Source: CBDCYS01 sp965224215 (GTDB taxonomy: Bacteria; Acidobacteriota; Terriglobia; Bryobacterales; UBA6623). Taken from it: 64,000 bases of DNA. The notes under the pieces were generated by a model. The model did no database searches. It was given only the letters and a program-made list of their open reading frames with translations, and was not told the origin of the DNA. The translations under genes were made by a program, and so were the position numbers. Positions 17,607 to 27,239 of the stretch are shown piece by piece. Within the stretch, counting starts at the first letter, position 1. Each line of letters begins with the position of its first letter. The stretch lies in the NCBI GenBank assembly GCA_965224215.1, contig CBDCYS010000051.1:183560-247559 (forward strand), read 5' to 3'.

Positions 17607-18314
17607 GTGAGATTTGGAGTCATACCGTTCGTGGCCTACGTTGAACTGCTCGGCACGCTGTTCTTGCTGGGCAGTTTGTTCATGCTCGGCGCGGGCCTAC
17701 TGCTGGGCGCGGCAGTAGCTTCTTCGTTTCGGGAAGTTTCTTTCGATACGAAAGACAAAGGCCGCATCTACGGGAATCTTTATGGAGAAGGCGATCATGC
17801 CATCGTGTTAGCACATGGCGCCGTATTCAACAAAGAAAGCTGGGAGCAGCTCGCAACCCGGCTAGCGGGCGAAGGCCTCCAAGTCTTAGCCATCGACTTT
17901 CGAGGCTATGGGAAGTCGAAAGCCGGGAATCAGGGCAGGGCACTCTTTCAGGATGTTTTGGGGGCCGTGGAATACCTTCACGGGGCGGGAGCGAAACGCG
18001 TCTCGGTGGTTGGAGGAAGCATGGGTGGCGGCGCTTCCGCTGAGGCTGCCGTGGCCTCCAAGAACGGGCAAATCGATCGCCTGATCCTCCTGGCTGCGTC
18101 GCCGATTGGCACGCCCGAAAAGCTCAAAGGAAACAAGTTCTTCATCGTCAGCGCAGGGGACCCGCGGGTAAGCAATGTGAAACAGCAATTCGAAGCTGCG
18201 CCGGAACCCAAAAAGCTCGTCGTTCTCGAAGGCAATGCCCACGCGCAGCATATCTTCAAAACCGGGCAATCCGATAAACTGACGCAACTGATCGTTGACT
18301 GGCTTCGTGACTAG
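17607..18314 (+). CDS. Alpha/beta hydrolase, membrane-anchored
   Basis: 235 residues, GTG start. A hydrophobic N-terminus (residues 5-40, LLGTLFLLGSLFMLGAGLLL) acts as an uncleaved anchor or signal. The hydrolase core follows: oxyanion segment LAHGAVFNKESW, DFRGYGKS, nucleophile elbow GGSMGG with Ser138, acid candidate in SAGDPRV, and His in GNAHAQHIF. The catalytic triad therefore appears complete. The substrate cannot be deduced. The next gene overlaps its end by a few bases, so the two are probably co-transcribed. Confidence 0.85.
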   Translation: MRFGVIPFVAYVELLGTLFLLGSLFMLGAGLLLGAAVASSFREVSFDTKDKGRIYGNLYGEGDHAIVLAHGAVFNKESWEQLATRLAGEGLQVLAIDFRGYGKSKAGNQGRALFQDVLGAVEYLHGAGAKRVSVVGGSMGGGASAEAAVASKNGQIDRLILLAASPIGTPEKLKGNKFFIVSAGDPRVSNVKQQFEAAPEPKKLVVLEGNAHAQHIFKTGQSDKLTQLIVDWLRD

Positions 18315-20772
18315 GGTTGGCTTTGTGACGAGACGCCATCATCTGAAACAGCCCGGCGGTTTCTCACCTTCCAAACCTTCCTGGGCCGCCTGCGTGTCGC
18401 CTGCCGTTGTGGGGCTGGCCCTTCTCCTTCCGCCGCAAGTTCTCTCCCAAGTCAGGCAAACCCTCGAAGCAACCCCCGCGACAACCATCGGCCCGCAGAC
18501 CGACGGCAGTACAATCCTGCCGAGTGGGTGGAATCTCACGCCCGCCGGCAAACAGATTGCCTTGAGTACTCTGCCAATGTCGCTGGCGGTTTCGCCTGAT
18601 GAAAAATATGCGGTCGTGCTCAACGGCGGATTTCTTCCCCCCACGCTCAGCGTGATCGACCTGTCAAGCCTGACCGAAAGCGCGCGGACTCCCCTAAAAG
18701 ATGGCTGGCATGGTCTTGTGTTCAACAAGGCCGGGGACAAGCTGTACGTCGGCGGCGGATCCGCGGTGAGCGTGTTCGAGTTTGGGTTCCAGGAGGGCAA
18801 ACTCACGCCCCAAAGAGAATTCGCTGTCCGACCTCCCGAGAGACGGCGGGCGTCCGACCACGTTGGCGATGTCGTGCTGGGACCGGAGGGACGATTCCTC
18901 TACTCGGCCGACGTGTTTCGCAACACGATCACGGTGATGAACGCCGCAACGGGTTTCGTCGTTAAGGAGTTTTTGACTGGTTTTCGGCCTTACAGAATGC
19001 TGATCGGCCCCGTCGGCGAGACGCTGCTGGTCAGCCACTGGGGGGAATCCTCCGTTGGCGTCTACAGCCTGAGCGACGGCCGGTTGATTGAGAAGATTCC
19101 GACCGGAGCGCATCCGACCGATATGCTGCTTCGGCCCGGGCGCTTGGAAGCGGATGAAAGTGCCCCCCCGATCGTTGCCCGGCTCTTTGTGGCCTGCGCC
19201 AATACGAACAGCGTCTCGGTGCTCGGTGTGACCGAGGGCGGCAGGTATCGGCAAATCGAAACCCTATCCGTTTCGCCAACTCCGGTGGCTCCGGCGGGGT
19301 CCATGCCAACAGCGGTCGCCCTGAGTCCGGACGGTAACCGTCTGTATGTGGTCAGCTCCGGCAACAATGCCATCGTTGTCGCCGATGTTTCGCAGGAGAG
19401 TTCCAGCGTCGTTGGTGCGATTCCGACGGGGTGGTATCCCACCGACGCGGTGGCCACTGCTGACGGCAGGCTGCTCTATCTGAGCGGGAAAGGCGCCGGT
19501 TCCCACCCCGCCCCGGACGGGCCCGACCCAACGCAACGAGGCAAGAAGGTACAGTACGTCGCGGCGGTCCAGACCGGTTCACTCGGAGTCGTGCCAGAGC
19601 TGGGGCTGCAAGAGTTAGATGCGCACACCCTCCAGGTAATCTCCAATACGCCCTACGACGACCGCTTGCTTTCCGACGCAGGGGTGCCGCCAGGTAATCC
19701 AATCCCCACCCGGCCGCGCGCGGAATCTCCGATCCAGCACGTGATTTATGTCATCAAGGAGAACCGCACCTACGATCAGATTTTTGGCGGAATTATGGAA
19801 GAAAACGGGGATCCGCAACGGACTGTCTTCGGAGAATCGATCACGCCGAACCACCATAGGCTGGCTCGCGAATTCGTCCTGTTCGACAATTTCTATGTGA
19901 ATGGTGACGTCAGCGCTGACGGGCAGAATTGGTCAGTGGCCGGTATCGCGAATGACTTCGTGGAGAAGCTGTGGCCCAGCTACTACGGCCGGCGGCGCAA
20001 AGTCTACGACTTCGAGGGCGGGGAATCCGCCGCCATCCCCCCTGCCGCCTACCTTTGGTCGAACGCCTTGGCGGCGCGGCTCGCGGTTCGCAGCTATGGG
20101 CTGTGGGCTGAGGATTCCGCACGCGGCGTGAAGGTCAAAGATCCGGGATTGGCTCCTTTCACCGACCGCCAGTTTGTTCCTTTTCGCTTCGACTACGCGG
20201 ATGGCCGGCGCGTCGATGAGTTCTTGCGGGAACTCGCCGAGTTTGAGACAGCCGGGGAGCTGCCGCGATTGATGCTGGTTCGTCTTCCAGGAGATCATAC
20301 GGCGGGCCGGGCGCCGGGCTTGCCGACCGCAGAGTCCATGATGGCCGAGCATGACTACGCGCTCGGGCGTCTTGTCGAAGCCGTTAGCCGTAGCCGATTC
20401 TGGCCGCGGACCGCTATTTTTGTGTTGGAAGACGACTCACAGGACAGAGCCGATCACGTGGACTCCCACCGCTCGCCGCTGTTGATCGCGAGTTCATATG
20501 CTCGGCGGGGGGCGGTCGATCACACGCACTATTCGACCACGTCGGTGCTGCGAACGATCGAGCTGATCCTGGGGCTTCGGCCGATGACGCAGTTCGATGC
20601 GGCGGCCACCCCGCTTTGGAGGGCATTCCAACCGGATGCTGACCCGCGGCCCTTCGAGGCGTCGAAACCGAAAATTCCGCTGGACCAACGCAATCCCGAA
20701 GGTTCCGGCGGTCAACCACGACGGGTTCGAAACTCCTCTCCGCGGCTTGTTAAGTCTCTTGACTCGTCCTAA
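18307..20772 (+). CDS. YVTN beta-propeller plus phosphoesterase (alkaline-phosphatase superfamily) protein
   Basis: About 820 residues. The start is uncertain: TTG 18295, GTG 18307 or GTG 18325 are all possible, all overlapping or abutting the previous gene. A hydrophobic segment (VVGLALLLPPQVLSQ) serves as signal. Residues about 60-450 form a lactonase-like propeller with repeats such as LAVSPDEKYAVVLN, LSPDGNRLYVVSSGNNAIVV and ATADGRLLYLSGKG. The second half opens with IQHVIYVIKENRTYDQIFG, the signature of the PF04185 phosphoesterase/acid phosphatase family, and has FYVNGDVSADGQNW and EDDSQDRADHVDSHRSP with metal-ligand candidates. This two-part architecture recurs in Acidobacteria. Phosphodiester hydrolysis is likely, substrate unknown. 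Confidence 0.85.
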   Translation: MTRVGFVTRRHHLKQPGGFSPSKPSWAACVSPAVVGLALLLPPQVLSQVRQTLEATPATTIGPQTDGSTILPSGWNLTPAGKQIALSTLPMSLAVSPDEKYAVVLNGGFLPPTLSVIDLSSLTESARTPLKDGWHGLVFNKAGDKLYVGGGSAVSVFEFGFQEGKLTPQREFAVRPPERRRASDHVGDVVLGPEGRFLYSADVFRNTITVMNAATGFVVKEFLTGFRPYRMLIGPVGETLLVSHWGESSVGVYSLSDGRLIEKIPTGAHPTDMLLRPGRLEADESAPPIVARLFVACANTNSVSVLGVTEGGRYRQIETLSVSPTPVAPAGSMPTAVALSPDGNRLYVVSSGNNAIVVADVSQESSSVVGAIPTGWYPTDAVATADGRLLYLSGKGAGSHPAPDGPDPTQRGKKVQYVAAVQTGSLGVVPELGLQELDAHTLQVISNTPYDDRLLSDAGVPPGNPIPTRPRAESPIQHVIYVIKENRTYDQIFGGIMEENGDPQRTVFGESITPNHHRLAREFVLFDNFYVNGDVSADGQNWSVAGIANDFVEKLWPSYYGRRRKVYDFEGGESAAIPPAAYLWSNALAARLAVRSYGLWAEDSARGVKVKDPGLAPFTDRQFVPFRFDYADGRRVDEFLRELAEFETAGELPRLMLVRLPGDHTAGRAPGLPTAESMMAEHDYALGRLVEAVSRSRFWPRTAIFVLEDDSQDRADHVDSHRSPLLIASSYARRGAVDHTHYSTTSVLRTIELILGLRPMTQFDAAATPLWRAFQPDADPRPFEASKPKIPLDQRNPEGSGGQPRRVRNSSPRLVKSLDSS

Positions 20773-20854
20773 GAGTGCCGGCGGGAAGCCACCAACGCTT
20801 CGCCACTCCCTACCGGCGAGATTCGTTTTTCGAGCGCTCGTATAATAGGGATCT

Positions 20855-22171
20855 GTGTCTGCAATCAACGTCGGTGTCATCGGACTGGGAAACGTCGGCC
20901 GGGGGACGCTGCGTATCCTCGCCGATAACGCCGCGCAAATTGAAGCCAAACTAGGATTCCGCTTGCACGTCGAGACAGTCTGTTCACGATCTGTTATCGA
21001 GAGCCCACCGGACGAGTTGAGTCTTTTTCCCGACGCAAAGCGAACGTCTCGCTGGCAGGAAGTCGTCGACGATCCGAATGTCCAAGTCATCGCCGAGCTG
21101 ATCGGCGGTACTTCGACTGCGGCGGATATCATCGGGAAATCCATCGAGCGGGGGAAATCCGTCGTTACGGCCAATAAGGAGCTGATGGCTGAGCAGGGCG
21201 CGGAGATCTGGGATCAAGCGATCGAAAAGCGAATTTGCCTGGCGATGGAAGCCAGCGTGGCCGGCGGGATTCCGATTCATTCCGTGTTGCGGGAAGGAAT
21301 CTCCGGTGACCGTGTCGAGTCGATGGTCGGAATCCTGAACGGGACGTGCAACTACATCCTTACCGAGATGGAGCGCAGGGGTGATGCGCTGGAGACCGTT
21401 CTCGGCGAGGCTCAGCAGCTTGGGTACGCGGAAGCTGATCCCACGGCGGATGTGGACGGCTACGACGCCCGCTCCAAGCTGGCATTGCTTTCCGCTCTGG
21501 CGTTCGGGGTGAGGGTTTCTCCGGAAGATATTTATGTGGAAGGCATTCGCCGTATCTGCCCGATCGATTTTGCCTACGCCAGCCGGCTGGGTCAAACGGT
21601 TCGCCTCATTGCTTCGGCCCACCAGTCGGAGGAGGGTTTGTTGTTATCGGTTCGCCCAGCCTTGATTCCGAAAAACACGATTCTGGCGCATGTAGACGGC
21701 TCTTACAACGCGATCTGGGTGCGCGGCGTTCACGGGGCCGACACCTTCTACTATGGCCGCGGCGCGGGCCCGACGCCGACCGGCGTGGCCGTCGTGAGCG
21801 ACTTGATGCGAGTGGCCAGGGAGATCGTCAACGGCAGCCCCGAGCGCGTCTCACCCTTCGCCCATTCACATTTGAAGCAGCATGCGCCGATTGCGATCGA
21901 CAATCAAGTGCGGGCTCACTACCTGCGATTTCGGGTGAGGGACTGCCCCGGAATCATTGCGAAACTGGGGGCGATCCTAGCCGAGGCGGGCATTAGCCTC
22001 GATGCCGTATTGCAAGAGCCCAGCCACAACAAGGATGAGCTTCCGTTTGTGATCACGGTTGAGCCGACAATCGAGCGGGCGGTTTCCGAAGCAGTCAACC
22101 AAATGAGAGGCCTGGATTTTCTCGTTGATGACCCGTTGGCGATGCCTCTTGATGCGGGGCTGGGCAGCTGA
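20855..22171 (+). CDS. hom: Homoserine dehydrogenase
   Basis: 438 residues, GTG start. The N-terminal NAD(P) fold has GVIGLGNVGRGTLRIL; the catalytic domain shows VTANKELMAEQG, GGIPIHSVLREG, ILNGTCNYILTEM and EADPTADVDGYDARSKLALL. The C-terminal ACT domain (LRFRVRDCPGIIAKLGAILA onward) suggests feedback control by threonine or another amino acid. It reduces aspartate semialdehyde to homoserine in the threonine and methionine pathway. It is not next to thrB or thrC in this window. Confidence 0.95.
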   Translation: MSAINVGVIGLGNVGRGTLRILADNAAQIEAKLGFRLHVETVCSRSVIESPPDELSLFPDAKRTSRWQEVVDDPNVQVIAELIGGTSTAADIIGKSIERGKSVVTANKELMAEQGAEIWDQAIEKRICLAMEASVAGGIPIHSVLREGISGDRVESMVGILNGTCNYILTEMERRGDALETVLGEAQQLGYAEADPTADVDGYDARSKLALLSALAFGVRVSPEDIYVEGIRRICPIDFAYASRLGQTVRLIASAHQSEEGLLLSVRPALIPKNTILAHVDGSYNAIWVRGVHGADTFYYGRGAGPTPTGVAVVSDLMRVAREIVNGSPERVSPFAHSHLKQHAPIAIDNQVRAHYLRFRVRDCPGIIAKLGAILAEAGISLDAVLQEPSHNKDELPFVITVEPTIERAVSEAVNQMRGLDFLVDDPLAMPLDAGLGS

Positions 22172-22333
22172 GATGAGCCTCAAGCGCGGCCTGGCGGAAA
22201 CTGTACCGAGCTAAACGTCAGCCATTTAATGGCATTCGACGCTGAACGTCAGCGGGTATTTCAGCGGACAAGAAGCCAGAACATTGCCGGGAAGTCAACG
22301 CCAAAGTTGACCTCTTCTGGCCACTAAGGCACT

Positions 22334-23242
22334 ATGAAAATGAAAACGAGAGAGAAATTATCAAAATCCTTGGGCAAAGGCCTTGCTTCAGCACTAAAGG
22401 TATATAGTATGAAGACCGTGTCGATTGGAAAAACCCTGCGAATGCGGCGTCTGTTAAGGACAGGCCGCGTCGTGATCGTTGCCGTCGATCATGGCAATGC
22501 CGCCGGTGTTGTGCGAGGGCTAGAAGATCCAGTCGAAGTGATTAAGATGGCCGCCCAAGCTGGAGCGGACGGGATTTTAGTCACGCCCGGCATTCTCGAG
22601 CAAGCGATAGAAGTGGTCGGAGATCTGGCGATCATACTGCGGATTGACGGCTGCGTGAGTACGCTGGGCTCGGGTCCGATGGAATTGTTCAGCAGTGTGG
22701 AACAAGCCGTTCGTCTTGGCGTCGAGGCGGTGGTTGTGAATGCAACCGTCGGAGCGCCGCACGAAACAGCCGAGCTGGAAAAGGTCGGTATCGTGGCGTC
22801 GGAGGGCCGAACGTGGGGTGTCCCCGTTTTGGCTGAAATGCTGAGCCAGCACATGATGGACAACCATATGGATTTCAGCGGAAACGGCGACGGCGGACTG
22901 CCGGTCGACATTGCCAGCGAAGTCGCCCTGGCCTCCAGACTCGGCGCCGAACTGGGTGCTGACGCGATCAAAACGCGCTATCCAGGCGATCCGGATAGCT
23001 TTCGGAACATCGTTAAATCAACTGGCCGCCCGATTTTGATTGCTGGAGGGCCGACGCGCGGTACTGGGCTCGAGTCCACCCTGGGGCTAGTCGACGAGGT
23101 GCTCGAGGCCGGGGCGTCGGGCCTTGTTTTCGGGCGCACGATTTGGCAGTATCCGGAACCGATGGCGATGATCCGAGCTCTTTCAGCGATGGTGCATGAT
23201 GACGCTACTGTTGAGGAAGCGGCTGAATTAGCTTCCAGCTAG
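22334..23242 (+). CDS. Class I aldolase of the DeoC/FbaB/LsrF family
   Basis: 302 residues from the ATG at 22334. A second ATG at 22409 (MKTVSIGKTLRM) gives a protein starting where the family usually starts and may be the real one. The TIM barrel is recognisable from IVAVDHGNAAGVVRGLEDP, GADGILVTPGIL, VNATVGAPHE and the Schiff-base lysine in GADAIKTRYPGD. The phosphate-binding end is PILIAGGPTRGTG followed by GASGLVFGRTIWQ. Members include archaeal-type fructose-bisphosphate aldolase, LsrF and aminodeoxyheptulosonate synthase; the exact reaction cannot be chosen. It lies after hom with a 162-base gap. Confidence 0.85.
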   Translation: MKMKTREKLSKSLGKGLASALKVYSMKTVSIGKTLRMRRLLRTGRVVIVAVDHGNAAGVVRGLEDPVEVIKMAAQAGADGILVTPGILEQAIEVVGDLAIILRIDGCVSTLGSGPMELFSSVEQAVRLGVEAVVVNATVGAPHETAELEKVGIVASEGRTWGVPVLAEMLSQHMMDNHMDFSGNGDGGLPVDIASEVALASRLGAELGADAIKTRYPGDPDSFRNIVKSTGRPILIAGGPTRGTGLESTLGLVDEVLEAGASGLVFGRTIWQYPEPMAMIRALSAMVHDDATVEEAAELASS

Positions 23243-23638
23243 GCCCGAGTTTCCCGCACTGTCCTCCGGCCGTCAGACGCTGAGGAATCCAGAATCGATC
23301 CTCTCACGGCTAGACCGAATGCGCCCGTTTTATCCGTTTCTATGCATTTTTCGATAGATCCGTCAATCGTCCACATGGCCTATGTCCTGCCGCGGTTGAC
23401 GTCCGTCCTCCGCTTCGTCCATTTACTTCCCCGATTATTCTAAGGTCCGGCGTTTGAGCCGCTGGCGCCTCAGAGTCTCTAGCATCCGTGCAGCCTCTTA
23501 TGGCTCGAAAGCTTGCCCTGGTTGGGCGAAATCCAATAAGCGATCCATGGAGTTGGGTTGTGCCGATCGTGAATGCCCTGCTGGCTCAGCTGCGACCCGG
23601 TCCGCTGATGTCGAGAGCCTTATAGATTTGCTAGGAGG
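23243..23638. other. Intergenic stretch with one small ORF
   Basis: Almost 400 bases without an established gene. The only protein-like item is the 41-codon frame at 23500-23625. No terminator with a T-run and no clear promoter was seen. Confidence 0.4.
23500..23625 (+). CDS. Possible small protein or gene remnant
   Basis: ATG to TAG, 41 residues, containing RNPISDPWSWVVPIVNALLA. The composition looks like a real protein end, but there is no strong ribosome-binding site. It may be the 3' remnant of a lost gene just before the hypothetical gene at 23639. Confidence 0.25.
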   Translation: MARKLALVGRNPISDPWSWVVPIVNALLAQLRPGPLMSRAL

Positions 23639-24025
23639 GTGCCCCTAGCGAAGATCGGTACCAAGGTCCCATTCCTTCGCGCCGTCGAACTTGCAATCAT
23701 GGAATCACGTATGGCAATGACATCGACGAAGTGCAGGGTTCCGAATGTTCAAGCTGCTGATCCGGCCCTCCAAAGGCTGGCGGGGGCGGTTCTGATTCAA
23801 GCTTTGGAGGATCTCACCCGCAGCCCGAAACGTTCGCGAGAAGATGCCCTGAACTGGATTCTCGGCCGGACGAAAGATGGGTTCAACTTTGGGCTTTGCT
23901 GCGATCTATTGGGACGGGAATCCACTGACGTGCTGCAAAGAGTTCAGCGATTCTTCTTCATTCCAACTGGGGCGACCGCTTCTCATGCTTCCTGCGTGGA
24001 GTCGTTGTCATACTTCCTCGAGTAG
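23639..24025 (+). CDS. Hypothetical protein
   Basis: 128 residues, GTG start; ATG codons at 23699 or 23711 are alternatives. The C-terminal two thirds (AGAVLIQALEDLTRSPKRSR, then ALNWILGRTKDGFNFGLCCD and LLGRESTDVLQRVQRFF) recall small conserved bacterial proteins that combine an EAE/ALNWI helix with an F-x-F-x-x-x-C-x-LLG segment; I cannot name the family with certainty. Function unknown. It stands between the aldolase gene and the convergent ThpR gene. Confidence 0.5.
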   Translation: MPLAKIGTKVPFLRAVELAIMESRMAMTSTKCRVPNVQAADPALQRLAGAVLIQALEDLTRSPKRSREDALNWILGRTKDGFNFGLCCDLLGRESTDVLQRVQRFFFIPTGATASHASCVESLSYFLE

Positions 24026-24278
24026 GTCCCACCGCAGTATCCTACCTTCACCACTCTAGCCACAAACGCAACTCAGTGGCTTTTTACCGCCGTCATGGTA
24101 GATGTTCCTCCACCATGGACGAATAGCCTGCAGTTTGACACTCAGAGCCCCAGGAGGCAATCGCGGGCGAGAGTGTCCTCCGAGCCTCGATACTGCCGAA
24201 TAGAGCTGTTGAGGGCCGCGCAATCCGGCGGCGGATCGCTGACCTGCAGCGTTAGTCCACCGCGCCAGGCGTTGGTAC

Positions 24279-24905
24279 TCAGTACCTGTTGGCGAAGAAA
24301 GATCGTGGTGGCTGCGTGGCCGCCGGGGATGCGGTCTTCCCAAGCTGAGGGACAAAGGTGAACTCGGCGACCTTTCGATAGATGGGGCCGGCGGGCGTCA
24401 CCGAGCTTTCAAAAAGAACGAACTGGTCTGGATTGATCAGTCCGAATTCGCGAGTCGGCAGGTCTTCAATTGCCCTATAGAGATCGTCCAATAAAATCTC
24501 GTCAGCGATGCGAGCGAGCGTCAGGTGAGGCTGGTAGGGGCGAACCTCTGGAGCGATGCCCAGCGGCTGCAGAGCCGAATCCACCCGGCTATGCAGTTGG
24601 CGCAGAGCCGTCGTGTTCTCTGCGCCGGCCCAGAACACCCGAGGGTAGCGGGCGTTCGGGTAGAAGCCAAGACCAGCAAGGGGAACGCTGAGCACCGGCT
24701 CAGTGGCGGGCAACCGAACGTCGCTGAGATTGTGAATCAGCTCATCCAGACGGTTGGAGTGCCAGTCGCCGACGTATTTCAGCGTCACGTGCATGTTCTG
24801 CGGATTCACCCATTGCAGTGGCGCATAAGGGCGAAGGCGGCGAACTAGATCCGTAAGATTGGCGATTACTTTTGAATTCAATTCCAGTGCAACGAATAAA
24901 CGCAT
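24279..24905 (-). CDS. thpR: RNA 2',3'-cyclic phosphodiesterase
   Basis: 208 residues. Two HxTx motifs of the 2H phosphoesterase superfamily are present: His39 in MHVTLKYVGD and His127 in QPHLTLARI. The start MRLFVALEL and spacing are those of ThpR (LigT). It hydrolyses RNA 2',3'-cyclic phosphate ends to 2'-phosphate. It is the last gene of the minus-strand operon beginning at 28901. A short low-complexity tail (ASPAATQPPRSFF) is unusual but harmless. Confidence 0.92.
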   Translation of the reverse strand: MRLFVALELNSKVIANLTDLVRRLRPYAPLQWVNPQNMHVTLKYVGDWHSNRLDELIHNLSDVRLPATEPVLSVPLAGLGFYPNARYPRVFWAGAENTTALRQLHSRVDSALQPLGIAPEVRPYQPHLTLARIADEILLDDLYRAIEDLPTREFGLINPDQFVLFESSVTPAGPIYRKVAEFTFVPQLGKTASPAATQPPRSFFANRY

Positions 24906-24956
24906 GCGCTTTCCCCAATCTTGCTGCTCGAGCTAGTTGCCCCCTTCGAGCTGGAC

Positions 24957-25349
24957 TTACTTATTCTTGGCCGCGGCCTTGGCGGTATGTACAGAGTGCT
25001 GTTCGCTGGGCGGATTCAGGGTGATGGTCACAGTCTGGTCCAGTTCGGTCAACTCGACCGTGTCGCCGTACGTTTGAAAGCCCTTGGCGGTCACCTGGAT
25101 CAGCACGCGTCCTTGCTTCATTGGCGGAAGGGGGGCTGTACCCTGCTGACTGGTCCGGAGTTCCAAGGTATGTCCAATCTTGTCGAACTTCTTGCCCTTC
25201 AATTCGCGAACCAAAACGCTTGCGCGCGGAACCGGATTGCCTTGCCCGTCCTGCACGATGACGCGCAGACTGGTGTGCTCTTTCTTGGCGAGCAGATCAG
25301 CGGGGGAACAGACCACCAGCGCGATCACCAAACTGACAAACAATCTCAT
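24957..25349 (-). CDS. Small secreted protein with carboxypeptidase-regulatory-like domain
   Basis: 130 residues with a signal peptide (MRLFVSLVIALVVCSPADLL, then AKKEH). The mature part is one beta-sandwich domain of the CarboxypepD_reg type: LRVIVQDGQGNPVPRASVLV, then LPPMKQGRVLIQVTAKGFQ and VELTELDQTVTITL. The C-terminus is a short Ala/Lys tail. Such domains act as structural or binding modules in the periplasm. It lies 42 bases after the outer-membrane barrel gene, which begins with the same kind of domain. Confidence 0.75.
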   Translation of the reverse strand: MRLFVSLVIALVVCSPADLLAKKEHTSLRVIVQDGQGNPVPRASVLVRELKGKKFDKIGHTLELRTSQQGTAPLPPMKQGRVLIQVTAKGFQTYGDTVELTELDQTVTITLNPPSEQHSVHTAKAAAKNK

Positions 25350-25391
25350 TGATTCAGTCTACCTCTTGCGGCCGCCGGAGCACCGAAGGGA

Positions 25392-27212
25392 TCAGAATAT
25401 GAAGCTTAGAGCGCCCCGATAGCTGCGGATTGCCTGAAGCAGGTACATCTGTTGGCCATCGTAGGTTTGGATCGGAACGTATCCTGCTTTCAATAGATTT
25501 CGGAAGTCCGCGGTCGCTTCGAGTTTGCCGGGGAGTGAGCCTCCGAAAGGCAGAGGCTGGCGAATGACTATATTGAGACCAGGATCGGATCGAGCCGCGA
25601 AATCGTTGTAAAGGTCCGTCGCAATCACCGCCTGCTGATTCAACCATTGGTAGGAAGAAATAATACGCGTTCCCGACTTCGACAGCTTAGTGGAAACTGA
25701 AGCCGAAATCATATGGGCCGGACGCATGTGCAACGAGCTGCGTAACTCATCGACGCTAGGCGTCTCAAGACCACTGCGCGTTGGGCTCAAAGCGCCCGTT
25801 GAGCCATACCCAATTGCTGCTTGCAGGTGGTCGCGAAGCTCCCTTGCGTAGGAAACACGATACCCCTTGGAGCGGTGCAGGCCAGCGTTCAAGGTCGAGC
25901 TGTTCGAGAATAGATCCGGCAGGATATTGCCGTCCGTAAAGTGGCCGCCCGGTACCAGCGCGGTGACCGCCGCGTCGCTGAGCGAATCCTGGTAGGCGGC
26001 AACTTCAAGCATCCCTTTTTCGCCAACCTTTTGACGGTAGGCAACTTCCATGTGCTCGGTGCGTTGCACGGTAGCCCGGCCGTCGTGGAGGGAAACGCGC
26101 GGAAACAATCCCAGAGTCGACACCTGTTGACGAAGCGCTTCGCCGCCCGTTGCGGAGTCGGCGGTCTGCGGAACGCCCGAGGCGTATCTTAGCTGAATCT
26201 CCCGGTTGTTACCTAAGTTGTAGATCAGCCGCCCGTAAGGACTCACGAAGTCAAGCCGGTTGATGAAGCTGACCGATTCGTAGAGGAAGCCGTATTCAAA
26301 CCGGACCGTCTCGCCAAGCTTAACCGTGTCCCCGAAGCCGAGGGTAAGGATTTGCAGCGCGGCGCGGCTTTGGTTGGGCGCCGAGCCGAAAGTCGATTGA
26401 CCCGCCAGCGTGGGTGCTTGCAACTGCCTGACCGTAATGGAAACTTCCGGCGCAACACCGCCCACCTGGCGGCTGAAGCTGGTCTGGAACGCCGCCGAGG
26501 GCGCACCCGTGGTGGACCCGTAGCCCAAATTGCCACTGAATGTCAGGTCGTTGTTGCCCAGCAAAGAGGTGGCGACCGCGAATGCCGTGCCAAGATCGGT
26601 CTCGTTAGCCAGCCCCGATTGACGCGCTCCTCCACCGGCGCTGACCTGTGCGTAGCCCCGCGTGTCGCTGAAGTTTCCGGCGACCTTGCGAATCACTGTA
26701 TGCATCTCGCGTCTACTTTCTTCTGGAAGGAAACGCAAAGCGGGACGGGTCGTACTGGCCGTCTTGAGGACCCATTTCCAATCGTCGCTCATGTCCCGAA
26801 TCTCACCACCGTCGGGAAACAGCATTTGAAGGCTCGCGAAAACGCCTCGTAGGTTGACATCGAGGATCGTCTTGCGGCCGGACTCGACGCGAACGTTCTG
26901 CTTCAGCAGCGGCAGGAAGCGGTCCAGAGTGACACGAATGGAATAATCGCCGGGGAAAAGGTTGTCTACCTTGAAGATTCCTCTGTAGTCGCTAAAGACT
27001 CGCTTGATCGGACGGCCTTGCGGGGTGAGCAAGGAGACCATGGCACCCATCCGCGGGACACCGTGCTCGTCACGCACAAGTCCCCCAACGGTGCCGCTGA
27101 TTTCAGCCTGGGCCGGTGGCACTAGCAGGAGGGCGATCAGAGCTGTAGCAACCGCCGCACCCGGAAGCAGGCGATTGAGCGATCCGTTAAAAGCCATCGG
27201 CTTGGTCTTCAC
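25392..27212 (-). CDS. Outer-membrane beta-barrel protein with N-terminal carboxypeptidase-regulatory domain
   Basis: 606 residues. Signal peptide around ALIALLLVPPAQA, then a regulatory-like domain (GLVRDEHGVPRMGAMVSLLT, FSDYRGIFKVDNLFPGDYSI). The remainder alternates polar and apolar residues as in a transmembrane barrel, with long tracts such as NNDLTFSGNLGYGSTTGA, and ends in Phe (GALSFIF), the usual insertion signal. There is no plug domain or TonB box that I can see, so it is a barrel related to the acidobacterial OmpA/TonB-like group rather than a full TonB receptor. The ligand is unknown. It starts 27 bases after the GWxTD gene. Confidence 0.75.
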   Translation of the reverse strand: MKTKPMAFNGSLNRLLPGAAVATALIALLLVPPAQAEISGTVGGLVRDEHGVPRMGAMVSLLTPQGRPIKRVFSDYRGIFKVDNLFPGDYSIRVTLDRFLPLLKQNVRVESGRKTILDVNLRGVFASLQMLFPDGGEIRDMSDDWKWVLKTASTTRPALRFLPEESRREMHTVIRKVAGNFSDTRGYAQVSAGGGARQSGLANETDLGTAFAVATSLLGNNDLTFSGNLGYGSTTGAPSAAFQTSFSRQVGGVAPEVSITVRQLQAPTLAGQSTFGSAPNQSRAALQILTLGFGDTVKLGETVRFEYGFLYESVSFINRLDFVSPYGRLIYNLGNNREIQLRYASGVPQTADSATGGEALRQQVSTLGLFPRVSLHDGRATVQRTEHMEVAYRQKVGEKGMLEVAAYQDSLSDAAVTALVPGGHFTDGNILPDLFSNSSTLNAGLHRSKGYRVSYARELRDHLQAAIGYGSTGALSPTRSGLETPSVDELRSSLHMRPAHMISASVSTKLSKSGTRIISSYQWLNQQAVIATDLYNDFAARSDPGLNIVIRQPLPFGGSLPGKLEATADFRNLLKAGYVPIQTYDGQQMYLLQAIRSYRGALSFIF

Positions 27213-27239
27213 TTAATACTTCCAGGCCTCCAAGGGAGA

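Noticed and set aside
22172..22333. Possible riboswitch or RNA gene between hom and the aldolase gene
   Set aside because: Only a short palindrome (GCCATTTAATGGC) is visible; no known riboswitch core and no tRNA-like arms were found.
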